Positions 22,613 through 33,833 of a stretch of 64,000 nucleotides of DNA are shown here, piece by piece (position 1 is the first letter of the stretch; the number at the start of each line of letters is the position of its first letter). The notes beneath the pieces are model-generated. The model was given only the letters and a program-made list of their open reading frames with translations, was not told the origin of the DNA and did not search any database. A program made the position numbers and the translations under genes. The stretch is from Toxorhynchites rutilus septentrionalis (taxonomy: Eukaryota > Arthropoda > Insecta > Diptera > Culicidae). The stretch spans positions 35,941,378 to 36,005,377 of the forward strand of contig NC_073746.1 in NCBI RefSeq assembly GCF_029784135.1, given 5' to 3'.

Positions 22613-23394
22613 TAGTTCAGTTTAAGAAACTCATCGCGTGTTTCGTCCGTTTTATGAATGTTTACCATTTTTCATTTAATGAATGCGTCTGATGTGTAGC
22701 GTTGATGTTGTCTCAAACACCGAACACTCAAACTTTGTTGGCCATTAACTCTCCTGTACTCGGACGGAAAAATCGTAACTCGTATACTCAAAGACTGTGC
22801 GGGTCTCTGTAATATTGCTATTGTGTATTTTAGGCGTTATTGGTATTTATTTAAAGAATAAGATAGAATTGAATGCAAAAACTCCAGAAAATATTTTCTC
22901 TTTCACTGCATTCAGCTTTAATAATCATTTAATTCAGTCACCTCATTGATTCTCGGTCTGTCAGACCGTATGGGCGAGTATAAGAGGATTGTGTTTCATT
23001 ACTCAACATGGTGCTTTTTCGTGAAATCAATTTGATTGATTGGATACAATAGATTGGATTCTTTTTTATGCGATAGTTTTTTCGTGATTTAATTTTTCGC
23101 GATTTTCTTCGCGATTCTCTTGAAATTACGCGTTTTGTTATACGAAATTTTCTTTATATTACACGATCTGCCTACCGTCGCCTCTTTCTGCGAGTGCGCG
23201 TGTAAATGTGGCTGTGACGAGTGCGCGCCCATGAAGGGGGCAATTTTTTTTACGCGTTTCTCTCGAAATTATGCGATTGTTTTGCGCGATTTTTATTTGC
23301 GCGCACGCAGCAGTCGCGTTAAAAAATAATTCAGTGTTTATATTAACATGACTACAATAAAATTGACTTACAACTAAAAATACTATATGTTTAA
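22613..23394. other. No gene; CpG-containing AT-rich stretch
   Basis: Between 23030 and 23330 the sequence repeats short CGCGATTTT / ACGCG motifs (TTTTTCGCGATTTTCTTCGC and similar), giving a low-complexity look. Overlapping open frames on both strands there show no domain. Confidence 0.35.
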
Positions 23395-23409
23395 TATGTT
23401 TAATTACAT

Positions 23410-24320
23410 GTGCCTCAAATTCCGAACAGCAAAAACGCAATTTTTCAAACCGACATATCAAATTAAAGTCAATTAGCTAGTCTTTTGTTTTGGAAAAAAT
23501 ATATATATATAATTACAAAAAAATTGGGTTTTGTTTTTGCAATTAATGATTGTATTTGTGTATTTGTTTACATAGTTTCAGGACCAAGGGTGCTATATTT
23601 TTTTATATTTTTTTCTTGAAAGCTGAGGTTTTTTTCTATAAAATATTCAAAAATCATAATTGTGATTGCGATAAGGAACAAAACTACCAATTTCCACGAA
23701 AATACCACTTTATCGGTTTGGCATGGAGCAGTTCCGATCAGACAACGCTTAAAAGCTCTATATGTTGTTCTTAGACATCTAACTCCTATATTTTCTATTT
23801 CCGCTACAATATCATTTCAAACAATTCCTGAAGATGTCTTTTTTTGCATTTGCATGAAAATAGTGTGTTCAATCATCTACTGTTCGGAATTTGAATCATG
23901 CGTAGAAATTGCATTCAAATTTCGAACCCTCCTTAAATATTCATTTTATTGAACATTTCTGTATAAAATATTATTTCTTTTTCATCCATTTATTGTAGAT
24001 TGTAGATTGTATATTCTAGATTCTTGTTCTTAATATGAGAACAGCAAACAAAATAATGAAAATAACTACAAAACCTGAAAAATTTACGATGCTTGCTTTT
24101 TACGGAATTTGCTAACGCAAAAATTTTATCATTGGTTTTAACAGACACTTTTTTGCAAATGCTTATTATTATAAATTATAGGCTGTATCAATACATGTAA
24201 ATGATGTTAAAATATAGCCTGTATCCCAAAGAATGTCGGAGTTTTAATAATTCAATTATTTATAACATTAAAGTTTAGTAAACTTACATTTTAAAATGAA
24301 GGGTTCGGAATTTCAGACAA
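23410..24320. mobile_element. MITE-like repeat with TTCCGAAC ends, copy 1
   Basis: The left end has CCTCAAATTCCGAACAG and the right end GGGTTCGGAATTTCAGACA, an inverted pair. Internal blocks match 41747-42160, for example ATATCAAATTAAAGTCAATT followed by AGCTAGTCTT, ATGATATTAAAAT-type and TTATTTATAACATTAAAGTT. The copy is longer than the second one because of extra sequence in the middle (about 23580-24180). No gene is supported. Confidence 0.6.
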
Positions 24321-25069
24321 AACGGTAGTTGGAGCAAAAAAATCAAATATTTTTCGATGATTTGAATGAGTTTTTAAACACTAAATACATTAACACATAC
24401 ATTGCGTTTCATAACTATAGAACCACTCATTTTTCTGAGTTTCCAGAGGTATATAAGAAGTCGGTTAAATTGAAGTACATAGTGTAGAATATAAGAACTA
24501 TTTACATTTGTAAGACTGACCATTTGAACTTTATTGTTGTGTTCAAGCGCAAAACATACAAAAAATTAAAATTCCAGTGTTTAATAACTATAGAACCAGA
24601 TGGAAAAACTTTCGCTCATTTACAAAACTAACGTCAATTTCACATAAGTTTCAATATGTTTCTAATTCGTAGGTCATTTTTAGTTCTCAATAAGTTCCAA
24701 ATAACCCACTCGGGGTGGTTTCGACCAAGCTGCGCCATGTAGTAGTGTGTATCTCGTTCTACGCAGAGGATTCTGCTCGTTTAAGCTCTTCAAATCACTC
24801 ATACTGCTTGTAAGCGGTACCTACTATTCGTCCGATCACTCCACAGAAGTTCCTGACAGGGTTTCGTTTGGTAAACAAGCTGACCTGTCCAGAATATGAA
24901 GAAGCCTCTATTCATTAAACATGCCATAACGGTGTTTTTGATGCAAAAACAAAAGTGAATGATTCTGAAGTAATTCATCGCATTTTGAATGTGCATTCGT
25001 ATTCGTGATAGGGCTCGACTTTGATATTCACCCGAGCACTGAGTTGATGAGGTTGGAAATTCTCTCGAC
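24321..25069. other. Spacer, no feature recognised
   Basis: AT-rich. An AACTATAGAACCA motif occurs twice (near 24414 and 24587), suggesting old repeat DNA, but no element boundaries can be drawn. Confidence 0.3.
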
Positions 25070-26135
25070 ATGCCATGGAATAAATACGTCCAGATGATGA
25101 TTTAAGTTGTTCTTTCGAATGGGAATCTATGCCTGTGACATAAACAGTCCGTTTTTTATAAATTTCTCCATAATAATTATCAACAAGAGAACTCGTTCAG
25201 CTTTTGCAAGGGTACCATCATCATGATTTCATATTGTAAATTATTGTTTTCCGGTTTGTGTATTTTTTTTTTTTATTTCAAAACTTTGATGATGGTATTG
25301 ATTGGTATTGTTTTTATTTCATTCTAGTTTTTCAATTAATTAAAGAAATAAAATAATTGTGAAGTCTTCAATCTTTTTTAAGCTCGCGCGCGTTGACAGA
25401 CATAAAAATACTTTAGATCGAACATAAGCAAAAGCAGTTTTTCGCGAAAAAAAGAGTATTCCAAGAGGTATAATGTGGAAACCAGAGGGAAGCTATAGAT
25501 AGCTCAACCGGAATACTCGTAAATTCATCTTCTCAACAGATAATTATATCGAGATTATTCCGTGTTGTGGCAGATCTCATTGCAGATTCTGGTTGATATG
25601 TTTATACTCCAAGTTAAATGTAGGGCCTGAATATTGGAATTATTGGCTGGAATTAGACTTAGGTTTGCTTAGCTGTCTGGTCTCGATCACATTTGCAGAA
25701 TGTTGTCGGGTATCTAGTAAAGCGGGACTTCCTTTGTAAATTCAAAGCTAATGCTAATGCAATACCTATGGGTTTAATTCCTGATCGGTCAAGCATTTTT
25801 TCGAGTTGGGAATTTTCTTGATAAGTAATGAGATAAATGAGTTAAATAATGAGCCTTAAGTATCGGCTAGAGTTAGGCTTGGATTTGCTCAGCTGCTTGA
25901 ACTCGAAAATGATCGCATCGTGGACCTAATAAAGCGGGAATTCCCTTGTAAATTCTGGAATAAATACGTTCATATAATGACTTGAATTGTTCTTTCGATT
26001 AGTAATCTATGCCTGCGAGATGACCAGTTCGTTTTCTTTTCAATTTAGTTTGCCTACTGATTAGTTGATGAAAAAAATATAAATACCGTAATAAAATTAT
26101 TATCGATAAGATAACTCGTCCCGCTCAAACCTTTG
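25070..26135. repeat. Two pairs of decayed direct repeats
   Basis: Block A: GGAATAAATACGTCCAGATG to ACAAGAGAACTCGTTCAGCT (25076-25205) matches GGAATAAATACGTTCATATA to GATAACTCGTCCCGCTCAA (25965-26130). Block B: 25630-25745 (GGTTTGCTTAGCTGTCTGG, AAAGCGGGACTTCCTTTGTA) matches 25860-25960 (GGATTTGCTCAGCTGCTTG, AAAGCGGGAATTCCCTTGTA). The arrangement suggests an old internal duplication of one element. No coding signal is seen. Confidence 0.6.
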
Positions 26136-26189
26136 CAGATTGCTGTTTGATCTAAAGAACCTGATTCCTTCTATCGACACATTAAAGTA

Positions 26190-27137
26190 AAGGGTGTCCC
26201 ACATCAAATAACATCACGGAAAAACGCCAATCTTTTTCAAACCTTCAGACCATGAAATATAACCCATTAGTAAGCGTTAGGCGTATTTACTTCAATCAAC
26301 TTCAATACCATAACCGTATGCTCGTCCCTTACGTTTAACTCCACTCATAAGGTTCTGTACATCATCTGGGTGCTGCTTCTTCCGTACGGAAACCCACTTT
26401 TTCTTCATGTCTTCCTCAGATTTAGCCTCCTTGGGATGCTGCCGTAGTGACTGCTTCATAATAACCCAGTATTTTCTATGGGTCTTAGTTCCGGTGCGTT
26501 GGTGGGGTTCATGTCCTTGGGTACGACAGTGAACCACTCCAGGACATTCTTTGAATAGTGTCACGAAGCCAGAAGATCGTAGGGCACTCATGTTGCTTCA
26601 ACAAAGGAAGCGGACTCTTCTGTAGCCGCTCCTTGAGGTAGGTGTGCAGTTCCGGTAGTCTCGAGCGGCGCACTCCATTTGCCACATTCTTGGAAAACTT
26701 TGAAAGTTTCTGCTTCCTTACTTCTTCCGGAACATCAAACTTGTGCTGTGATTTGCAGCGTTTCATAATTTGTACGTATGCAATTCCTCTCACGACAAGT
26801 TTCGGATCCTGATCACTAATAGAACATCCATTCTGACCGCACTTCTCCTTCCGTTCGATGATCAGAGGTTCAAAGTAATATTTAATCACACGACTCACTG
26901 TTGACTGCACAATTCCGAGTTGTTTTCTGATGTTCCGATGAGAGAGTCGTGGATTTTCCAGTGCTTGCGCAAAAGCAATTCGTGACGTTGCTTTTCGTAT
27001 AACGCCATTTTTTCCAATTTTCGAAACCCTGAGAGCGGTTAAAATACAGTGTAAACAATACACTCTAAAGTACTTCTACCCAGATTTTCACTAGAAAATA
27101 CCCAATGGGTATTTTTCTACAGCGTTTTTCCGTGACG
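26190..27137 (-). mobile_element. DD37E element relic, truncated at one end
   Basis: The low-coordinate end is AAAGGGTGTCCCACATCAAA after TA at 26188-26189, close to the inverted repeat of the intact copy at 19423. The other end keeps only TTCTACAGCGTTTTTCCGTG (27114-27137) and lacks the outer ~20 bp. It carries the broken transposase described next. Confidence 0.85.
26292..27063 (-). pseudogene. DD37E transposase relic, internal deletion and frameshifts
   Basis: The N-terminal helix-turn-helix is readable (NPRLSHRNIRKQLGIVQSTV, SRVIKYYFEPLIIERKEK). The frame then jumps to QHKFDVPEEVRKQKLSKFSK and on to LQKSPLPLLKQHECPTIFW. About 60-70 residues including the first catalytic D are missing. 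The second D region is altered (FWLRDTIQ in one frame, SSGFVTLFKECPGVV in another). The C-terminal part in the second frame reads KYWVIMKQSLRQHPKEAKSE to GVKRKGRAYGYGIEV, matching the intact copy's tail. It is clearly older than the 19575 copy. Confidence 0.88.
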
Positions 27138-28008
27138 TTCGGTAGTTATTTTCATAAAACATTTCGATTTCTTCAGTGAAATAAATCATTAGGGAATTTA
27201 GATGCAAACATCTTGTAAATCCATCAGGAAATGACAGAGCAATAAGCGCTCTAAATTGGACAACCTTCGCGATGCGAACCGAAAGACGTAATCCTACATC
27301 AAAAACGAGCACTTTTCATTGCATAGCGTGTAACATCACTTCTGAAAACGGTCCTGTGACTTCAACGCTCGATATTCATCGGCGTTCTTCACGTGTCATC
27401 GAGGAACGTTTCGACTATTTCCAGTCTTTCCAGTATTTTCGGGGCAGATTTCACACCTGGGGGGAAAGGACTAAAGTTATACAGCGTACAGCGATGAGTG
27501 ACGTTCGTAAGGAACTGTCTAGACTCTTTCTCGATCGGTTTCGCCAACTAGCATCCGACAGATCGATCTGGAGGTTGAACGGTGTTTTGAGCCACTGGGA
27601 GTTGTCGGTTGCTGTCTTGACGGTCTGCAAAACCATACTCAGGGAAATGTGACATCCTGATCGAAGAATTTAAACGCTATATACAATGGTCACACATATA
27701 CACACTTGTGGAAGAATTGTTCTTGCGCAATCTATATGCACACAAAGGAACACCTAAGCGGATGTAACAAATCGTATAAACATATTCATTCGAGAATAAA
27801 CTTTAAAGATACACGCACTTTCGCTTCATTTGCCTTCCCTGCCGAAAGAAAAAAAATAATTCACATTATACGCGAAAGGGATTTATTGAGAACCCTTAAA
27901 AAATCAAGTTCTGAATCGAATAATTATTTTAGTTATTTTTTTTTTATTTTAGAACATGTTCATAAATGTTCTGGTTGATAATATTCATCGAGTGACATTA
28001 TACAAAGA
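27138..28008. other. No supported gene
   Basis: A 126-codon plus-strand frame (27272-27652) has an unusual Arg/Ser-rich composition and overlaps a 61-codon minus frame. It shows no domain, no splice context and no repeat match, so I do not call it a gene. The 3' part up to 28008 is AT-rich. Confidence 0.3.
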
Positions 28009-28521
28009 GTGTTTTTATTCGTTTTCAATCATCTTAATGAAAGCATAAGAGTGCTATTAGAATGTAAGGATTCCGGTTCATATTATGACGACAGTAGTAA
28101 CAGCGAGATGGATAACGCTTTAAAAGAGCATGAAGAAAATATCGATTCTGAGCAGGAGTATGATTCGTCAGACGAATTGAAAGGGTTTTCGAATATGTGA
28201 ACTAAATTGGTAAGGACAAAAATGGTATATGGAAATAAAACTTTCCATATTCCAGTGTTAGAGCAAGGTCTCATAACGTTTTTTTTCTGCAGTTTCTTGA
28301 CGTGAAGAGAGAAGTAAGAAATCAAAAGATTCTGGTTAGATTTTAAAAATAAATTATTCTCTAGTATGTTGATGTTCAAATAAATGAGCAAACTAGAAAA
28401 CCACAAACCTTTATGAGCTACAATGTTACGAAAGGCGGGATTGACACGGTAGACAAAATGTAGGAAAACTATAACTGCGTTAGAGGAACTAATCGATGGT
28501 TATTTTTTAGTCTTTTGACCG
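28009..28521 (+). pseudogene. piggyBac-like transposase relic
   Basis: The upstream frame (28009-28200) is a short acidic peptide (YYDDSSNSEMDNALKEHEEN, DSEQEYDSSDELKG), like the N-terminal acidic region of piggyBac transposases. About 200 bp on, from 28410, another frame reads FMSYNVTKGGIDTVDKM, a stop, then ENYNCVRGTNRWLFFSLL. The pattern YN-T-KGG-DTVD-M and the following YNC-R-TNRW are the conserved C-terminal part of the piggyBac DDE domain, and the aspartate in DTVD is a conserved family position. The whole central catalytic region is deleted. TTAA-flanked ends were not identified. Confidence 0.75.
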
Positions 28522-28657
28522 TTGGCTGAAAAATATCGGCATGAAAACGCAGACGCAGAAAATTTCTAGAGATACTTTCATATCATCTCATTACGCCACA
28601 TCTAGTAATGGGCATCAATTCTAAATTTACCAAGAACACTAAGTCAGAGAATATTAG

Positions 28658-28734
28658 AAATTGTTACCAGATAATAAATGTTCTGGAACAACAAGTTTGC
28701 CTGATATTTCAGAACATTTATCATCTGGTAACTA
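28658..28734. repeat. Short inverted repeat (hairpin)
   Basis: GTTACCAGATAATAAATGTT (then CTGGAA) pairs with TTCAGAACATTTATCATCTG (then GTAAC) around a loop of about 25 bp. It is probably a fragment of a DNA-transposon end. A related ATGTTCATAAATGTTCTGG motif is at 27955. Confidence 0.7.
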
Positions 28735-31414
28735 AAAAAATAAAAAAATACATCATGAAGTTTTCTTTCCGTTTGATTGTATCCTTTTCTTCAAATAAAT
28801 ACGAACATCTCATAAAATTAAATTGATAAATTTCAATATTACAGACACAGAATGAACAACAACCTGAAAATCCAAATAATCACAACATGAGAAGCACATA
28901 AGTTCCACAAGGAAACTATTGCAATGAACCAGAAATAAATCTTTTAAGTGTGAATAAACCTACACAAGTCTATTCTAGAAATCAACCAACAATCAATGTT
29001 TGATCTGTATTGTTTATCCCTCCGACACTTCCCCATAGCGCAGATAATATGACGCGCACATAATCGAATGCGATTCCCTCGATTCCCATCAACAAGAAAC
29101 ACAATTGCCGCATCCCAGAGACATACCGAAAACAAATAGATTGTTTGCATAAACATAGCTTCCCTTTTCTGGTTTTGTCTTTCCGTCAATGGCACTTCCA
29201 GTCGATTATGCTGACGTGCATAATCAGCACCGGCAGGAAATAGAATCAAACACATGCAGCAGAGGCAGAATGGTACCAGCAGAACCCAACCAGCAAAACA
29301 AAAAAAAAGAAACACAACAGCAGGAAAAATACATATTCACGCTTTCGTTCCACTAAACACAATTTAAAAGTAAACTCCGTCGCGTGTTATCGAGCGCCCT
29401 TTGAGCCGGATGAGTAAACTTTTTTCCGCTCCTCTGCCGGCAGCAAACACACAAAACGAGCCAAGAAGAAAGCCGTGGGCTGGAGGGTGAAATGGGACGG
29501 GTGGCGGCTCCTGATTTCGATTTATCATAAATGGATCATATTTTTTGCCTCTTGCACTTTTCCCACCTTCCGGGGCACACGGAGTTCCACGGCTCCGAAG
29601 GATTACTACTCCTCTCTCCCGGGGCTCAAAGTTTTTATCCCTCGCACTGTCGCACACTTTCCTAAGGATTTCGACTTTTTTATTACCACATTCTTTTCTC
29701 CATTTGCTGGGCGCTTTACTTTAGAAAATTAATGAAGCATGCGTATTGATAACACTTGCGCCGAGAGGGGAATCGATTTTCTTACACGACGCCGCGTCCG
29801 CCCCGCTTTTCCAATCATCGTTTCTATTTGAATTTGATTTCATAAATCAGTAGTAAAACAATATGGTGTGTTCGAAACGAGCGTTGGGCAGGAGGGGGGG
29901 AAGTAGGAGGAATAGCCGCTCTATAAAAAAGGAAGGTTATTAAAATTCGCTTTATCACAAGCGAGCGCAAGGCGGCGCCTCAGCATCTCCGATCTCGGGC
30001 GGACCGATTTTCGTTTGTTCTTCTGCTTTCTGTGGAAATAATAATTACACTTGCCAGGCTGCAACGGGAGGAGGAGGATGAGGCACTTCAAAGAATTGCT
30101 ATCGGAGACGCTGGAAGATGGGAAATACGATACAGTTTCCTTCTAATTAATACCCTGAGTGACAAAATAACCAGCAATTAGCGATAAGAAGATATGGCAT
30201 GATTATTTCCGTTTGTTTTTCCAGACTCGGCCGAAATTTGGCCGTCCTAGTTTTTGCCAATCTCTTTGCATGCCAACTCGAGACGAGCGGGCGAGGATGG
30301 GTTATCACAGTTTTAGGGTAGGATACGTTTTTCGATCCCTCACTTCATATACCTACCTACCCATATAGCAAGCCAACAGAGTAAAAATGATTAATAATGT
30401 GCGAAGGCCTTGCGTCGTCGTTCCTCATCTAGTGAAGTGATGACAGGAGGTGTGGAAAGCGTGTGAGTCCTTTCGATGACAGCTACGCTGAACGTTTGCC
30501 ACCCGACTGCAGACCAAGTGAGTGTGGACCGAATGAGAAATGTGAGTCGGTGAGGCTGACGCCGGTTTGACGTTGTCAGAATTCAAAAACAGTTGTTCAT
30601 AATAATAATGATTGTACTTCATAATGATAATAACTTCATTTCCTTACAATGTTCAGCGCTGGACAAATTATCTCCGAGTAAATTTAATATAAGAAAGTGA
30701 GCAATAAAACGGATAATAACAGAACAAAGTTGTTGTGCCACAGATATATAATTTTTAGCAAATGTCAAGCCATATCAAGGAACTGAGCAAGCGCATGCAT
30801 ATAATGTTTGCAAGGCAGAATATAACGAATAGAGTTATACAAAAAATCGAATGTAGAAAATAATTGCAAAACTAAATCATGCAGTGCTGTTAAAAAATGA
30901 AATCTAATTAAATTCAATTAAACATAAATACTCGTGTAATGGGAAACCCTGGAAGAAAATCTTGCCGTTTTTTTTCCAGTATGTGGTCGAGCGTTAGCGT
31001 GAAGGAGAGTAACTTTGTGCATATTCTTTGCTGTTGCTAATCTATCCCACCACAGCTTTTCTTTAAATCAATCAATGATATGATATTTTCTTTCGATTTC
31101 ACTATCTAGCATCTTTCAGGATTTCTGAATCAAAACCCTGTCACCGAAAGCAAAAAATAACACATGACCGCGAATGCTTCGTTTTGACTGTGATGTTGAT
31201 GACTCATAATAATTTCTTGTGTTTGGAACTATCGTAGTAGTTTAAAACGCAAAAAAAAATTTGTTTCGGACGCGTCACAAAAATTGTCCAATTTTGAGTG
31301 CTAATCTCAATCTCCATACATTTGTGTTGACCCTAGGCGTTTCCATAACACGTCGTCGACTGAGATGGCGGCGTATCTTGGGCGAAGATATTCAAAATTT
31401 ACAAGCAACAAATA
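28735..31414. other. Mostly unique-looking DNA, GC-richer from 29.0 to 30.5 kb
   Basis: No transposon ends or domains are recognised. Open frames at 28944-29315 (minus) and 29364-29732 (both strands) have no conserved motif and overlap one another. Poly-purine/poly-pyrimidine patches occur near 29890 (GGAGGGGGGGAAGTAGGAGG) and 30067. This is a candidate for unique intronic or regulatory DNA. From 30600 the sequence is AT-rich. Confidence 0.35.
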
Positions 31415-32400
31415 TCGAAACGTGATCCTACGTTAACTATGTGGTTATGTCCCGGACACAACTCTTCATCTTTTGACGTAGAACTACGTCTTTCAGGAAG
31501 GGTGCCAAATCAGAAAACAGGTCACGTTTTTATGAAATAAAGTTAACGTTAATAACTATTTACACTATGAACGAATTCTCATTCTCATACCAATCGAATC
31601 GGAAATTCTCTAAGATTTGTTTGATATGCTATACATTACAATTCGCTAATCTCTAAACGGTTTAAATTCATGAAAACTTGAAGAACTTCCTTTTTTCCAT
31701 ACATTTGTTCTGTCGATTTGTGTGCTAACCCGTATTTCGAATGCTTATAACTCGAACGTATATTAACAGATCGGAAAGATGTTTGCATCAATTGATAAGA
31801 CATATTTCTACGTGTCTATCACAATTTATAGAATGTTATTTTTCATGAGATGAACAATTGAATAACTGTTAAATGTCAAGCGCTATCTAAACGCCCTAAC
31901 TTCCAAGTTTCGATTGGCCCGATTTACGGTTTCCCCAACACAGACTCCAAAATCGATGTACCTGTGGAACTCCGCTCTGCAAATATACATGCAAGTCGGG
32001 GTATTTTTGTTCCCACCGAGCTGTGTTTCCCCAACACGGACTTGAAAATCAATGTGCCTTGGAGAATCCGCTTTGCAAATACATGCATGTCGGGGGTATT
32101 TTTTGGTGTTGAGTACTTTTGTACCCGCTTGTCGTTGTGCAGACCGGAATATGTTTCCTTAAACGTACTTTTAAACTGAGAAGCCTAGGAAAATCGTATA
32201 CTAGAGGTGAATGAACTTTCGCGGTTCGAGAACTACGTAAACATGAGATGTGCAATAATTTCAGAAGGAAATGTAAAATACAATGATCGTTTGACAATTC
32301 TTCCGTTCGCATATTTTGGTAGTCCTAGGCATCATATTAAACGTAAAAATTTATTTGTAACGAAGAAAATAATTTATTACAAAAATGTTGATGCATTCTA
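31415..32400 (+). repeat. Composite repeat, copy 1
   Basis: The order of blocks is: CCTACGTTAACTATGTGGTT ... TGACGTAGAACTACGTCTTT (31422-31500); CAGAAAACAGGTCACGTTTT (31511); TTTGCATCAATTGATAAGAC (31783); CTATCTAAACGCCCTAACTT (31883); two to three units of the roughly 95-bp minisatellite (31930-32170); then a 3' block with TTCGCGGTTCGAGAACTACG and TTGTAACGAAGAAAATAATT (to about 32385). The same order recurs in 33835-35010. No protein is encoded. Confidence 0.8.
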
Positions 32401-32459
32401 AAATAATATTCGAAGTGGTTATCCTAACGGAAATACCCACATCTGATTGGTCAAAATTG

Positions 32460-32735
32460 ATGACACATGCTGCGGTTCCTTAACAGAGACATCAAAACCA
32501 AGCTGCCTGAGAGAAATGGGCATTGCAAATATATGAAAGTAATGGGTGCTTTTGTGCCTACCGAAATGTATCCCCTAACAGAGACATCAAAACTAAGCTG
32601 CCTGAGGGAAATCGGCATTGCAAATACATGAAAGTAGGGGGAACTTTTGTTCCTACCGAAATGTGTTCCCTAACTGAGACATTAAAACCAATTCATTATC
32701 AAAGAGTTTAACGATGTAATTCTTCAAACATATCC
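32460..32735 (+). repeat. About 95-bp minisatellite, middle cluster
   Basis: AACAGAGACATCAAAACCAA-type units start at about 32480, 32576 and 32672 (about 96-bp spacing), each with GAAATCGGCATTGCAAATAC-like and CTACCGAAATGTGTTCCCTA-like segments. The cluster lies just upstream of the retrotransposon insertion and, with 33835 onward, belongs to the second composite repeat. Confidence 0.8.
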
Positions 32736-32748
32736 AAAATCAACAGAT
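32736..32748 (+). repeat. Target-site duplication, left (AAAATCAACAGAT)
   Basis: This 13-bp sequence is repeated exactly at 33821-33833, bracketing the non-LTR retrotransposon. Confidence 0.93.
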
Positions 32749-33385
32749 CCTTTGTATGCCGAGTCCCAGCTAATATTCCAGTGGTCATTTTTACCGATTC
32801 GCTCTCGGTGCTCTCAGCCCTGGAAGCGGGAGAGTCACGGCATCCATTTATTCAGGCAATAGAGGTAAACTGCGCATCGATGACAACTTTGTGTTGGGTC
32901 CCGGTCACAGCAATATTCATGGCAATGAGCGGGCGGACACACTGGCGACTGCTGGTAGGTCGGCACAGACATTCGCGACAGACACCGTTCCTGCGGCTGA
33001 CATTTTTAAAAACTTTAAGAACGAAGCTATTGTTCACTTCACGCGACACTGGAGAAGCTCTACCGGGTTGTTAAGCAAAGTTAAAGGCGAACTGATCCGA
33101 TGGAACGATAGAGACAACAGACGGGAACAAAAGGTCCTGTTGCGTGCGAGACACACAAGGGTGACCCACGCTCACACGATCACCAGATGTGATCCACCAA
33201 TTTGTACAACATGTGACACCAGATTAACAGTAGAACATATGCTAATCAACTGCGTGGAATTCCATGACCTGCGAGAACATTACCAGCTCTCAACTTCAAT
33301 AAAGGATGTTCTCAGCAATGATCCTGTTCGTGAGGAGGTTCTTCTGTCGTTTCTGAAGGATGCCGGCTTGTTCTGGGAAATTTAA
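32749..33385 (+). pseudogene. ORF2 C-terminal part: RNase H and Cys-rich tail
   Basis: From the first base of the insert the frame reads RVPANIPVVIFTDSLSVLSA, with the first RNase H Asp in FTDS and a Glu in SALEAG. A one-base loss near 32900 shifts the frame between CWVP and GPGHSNIHGNERADTLA, which holds the later His and Asp of the RNase H core. The rest (to 33385) includes ARHTRVTHAHTI and CDPPICTTCDTRLTVEHMLI followed by NC, the Cys/His motif found at the end of many ORF2 proteins. Reverse transcriptase and endonuclease are absent because of 5' truncation. Confidence 0.92.
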
Positions 33386-33820
33386 ATGAGCACCTTCCCC
33401 GTAGCATCCCTGTCCGGAGAGGTCCCGACTTCAACTGATGAGCCTCCGGCGGCAGGTGCTGCGGGGAGCCTGAGGATAGCTCGTGTGAGTATCAGCTTAA
33501 TCCTCATAATGAACAACATACTGTTCATTTGCGATTTTCTAGAAACATCACATACGCCGGACAGAAATATTGCGATTTGCGAAAACAATGGCTACAAGGA
33601 AGAGTAGACAAACGGATAAAATAACTTGTTCTATAAGAGCGCTGCTTCGCTTCATTCTAATTTTAAATGTTTGAAAGAATGAGTAATGTGTCGTTCATTC
33701 TCCACTATGTTTATTTGTAGTATTGTATGCATTTGTAAAAACATTTTTTTCCGAGAGACGGCGAATGACCTAAAAGGTTAAAGCCGGCCGAAATAAATCA
33801 AATATGACAATAATAATAAT
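32749..33820 (+). mobile_element. 5'-truncated non-LTR retrotransposon with target duplication
   Basis: The 1072-bp insert holds the RNase H domain and C-terminus of ORF2 followed by a 3' UTR (33386-33820) that ends GACAATAATAATAATA. The short trinucleotide tail and the presence of RNase H fit the I/Loa-type lineages. Exact 13-bp duplications flank it. Severe 5' truncation is the normal outcome of target-primed reverse transcription. Confidence 0.93.
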
Positions 33821-33833
33821 AAAATCAACAGAT
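33821..33833 (+). repeat. Target-site duplication, right (AAAATCAACAGAT)
   Basis: Exact copy of 32736-32748. Confidence 0.93.

Noticed and set aside
27272..27652. A 126-codon gene
   Set aside because: No domain, no supporting context, and an overlapping open frame on the other strand.
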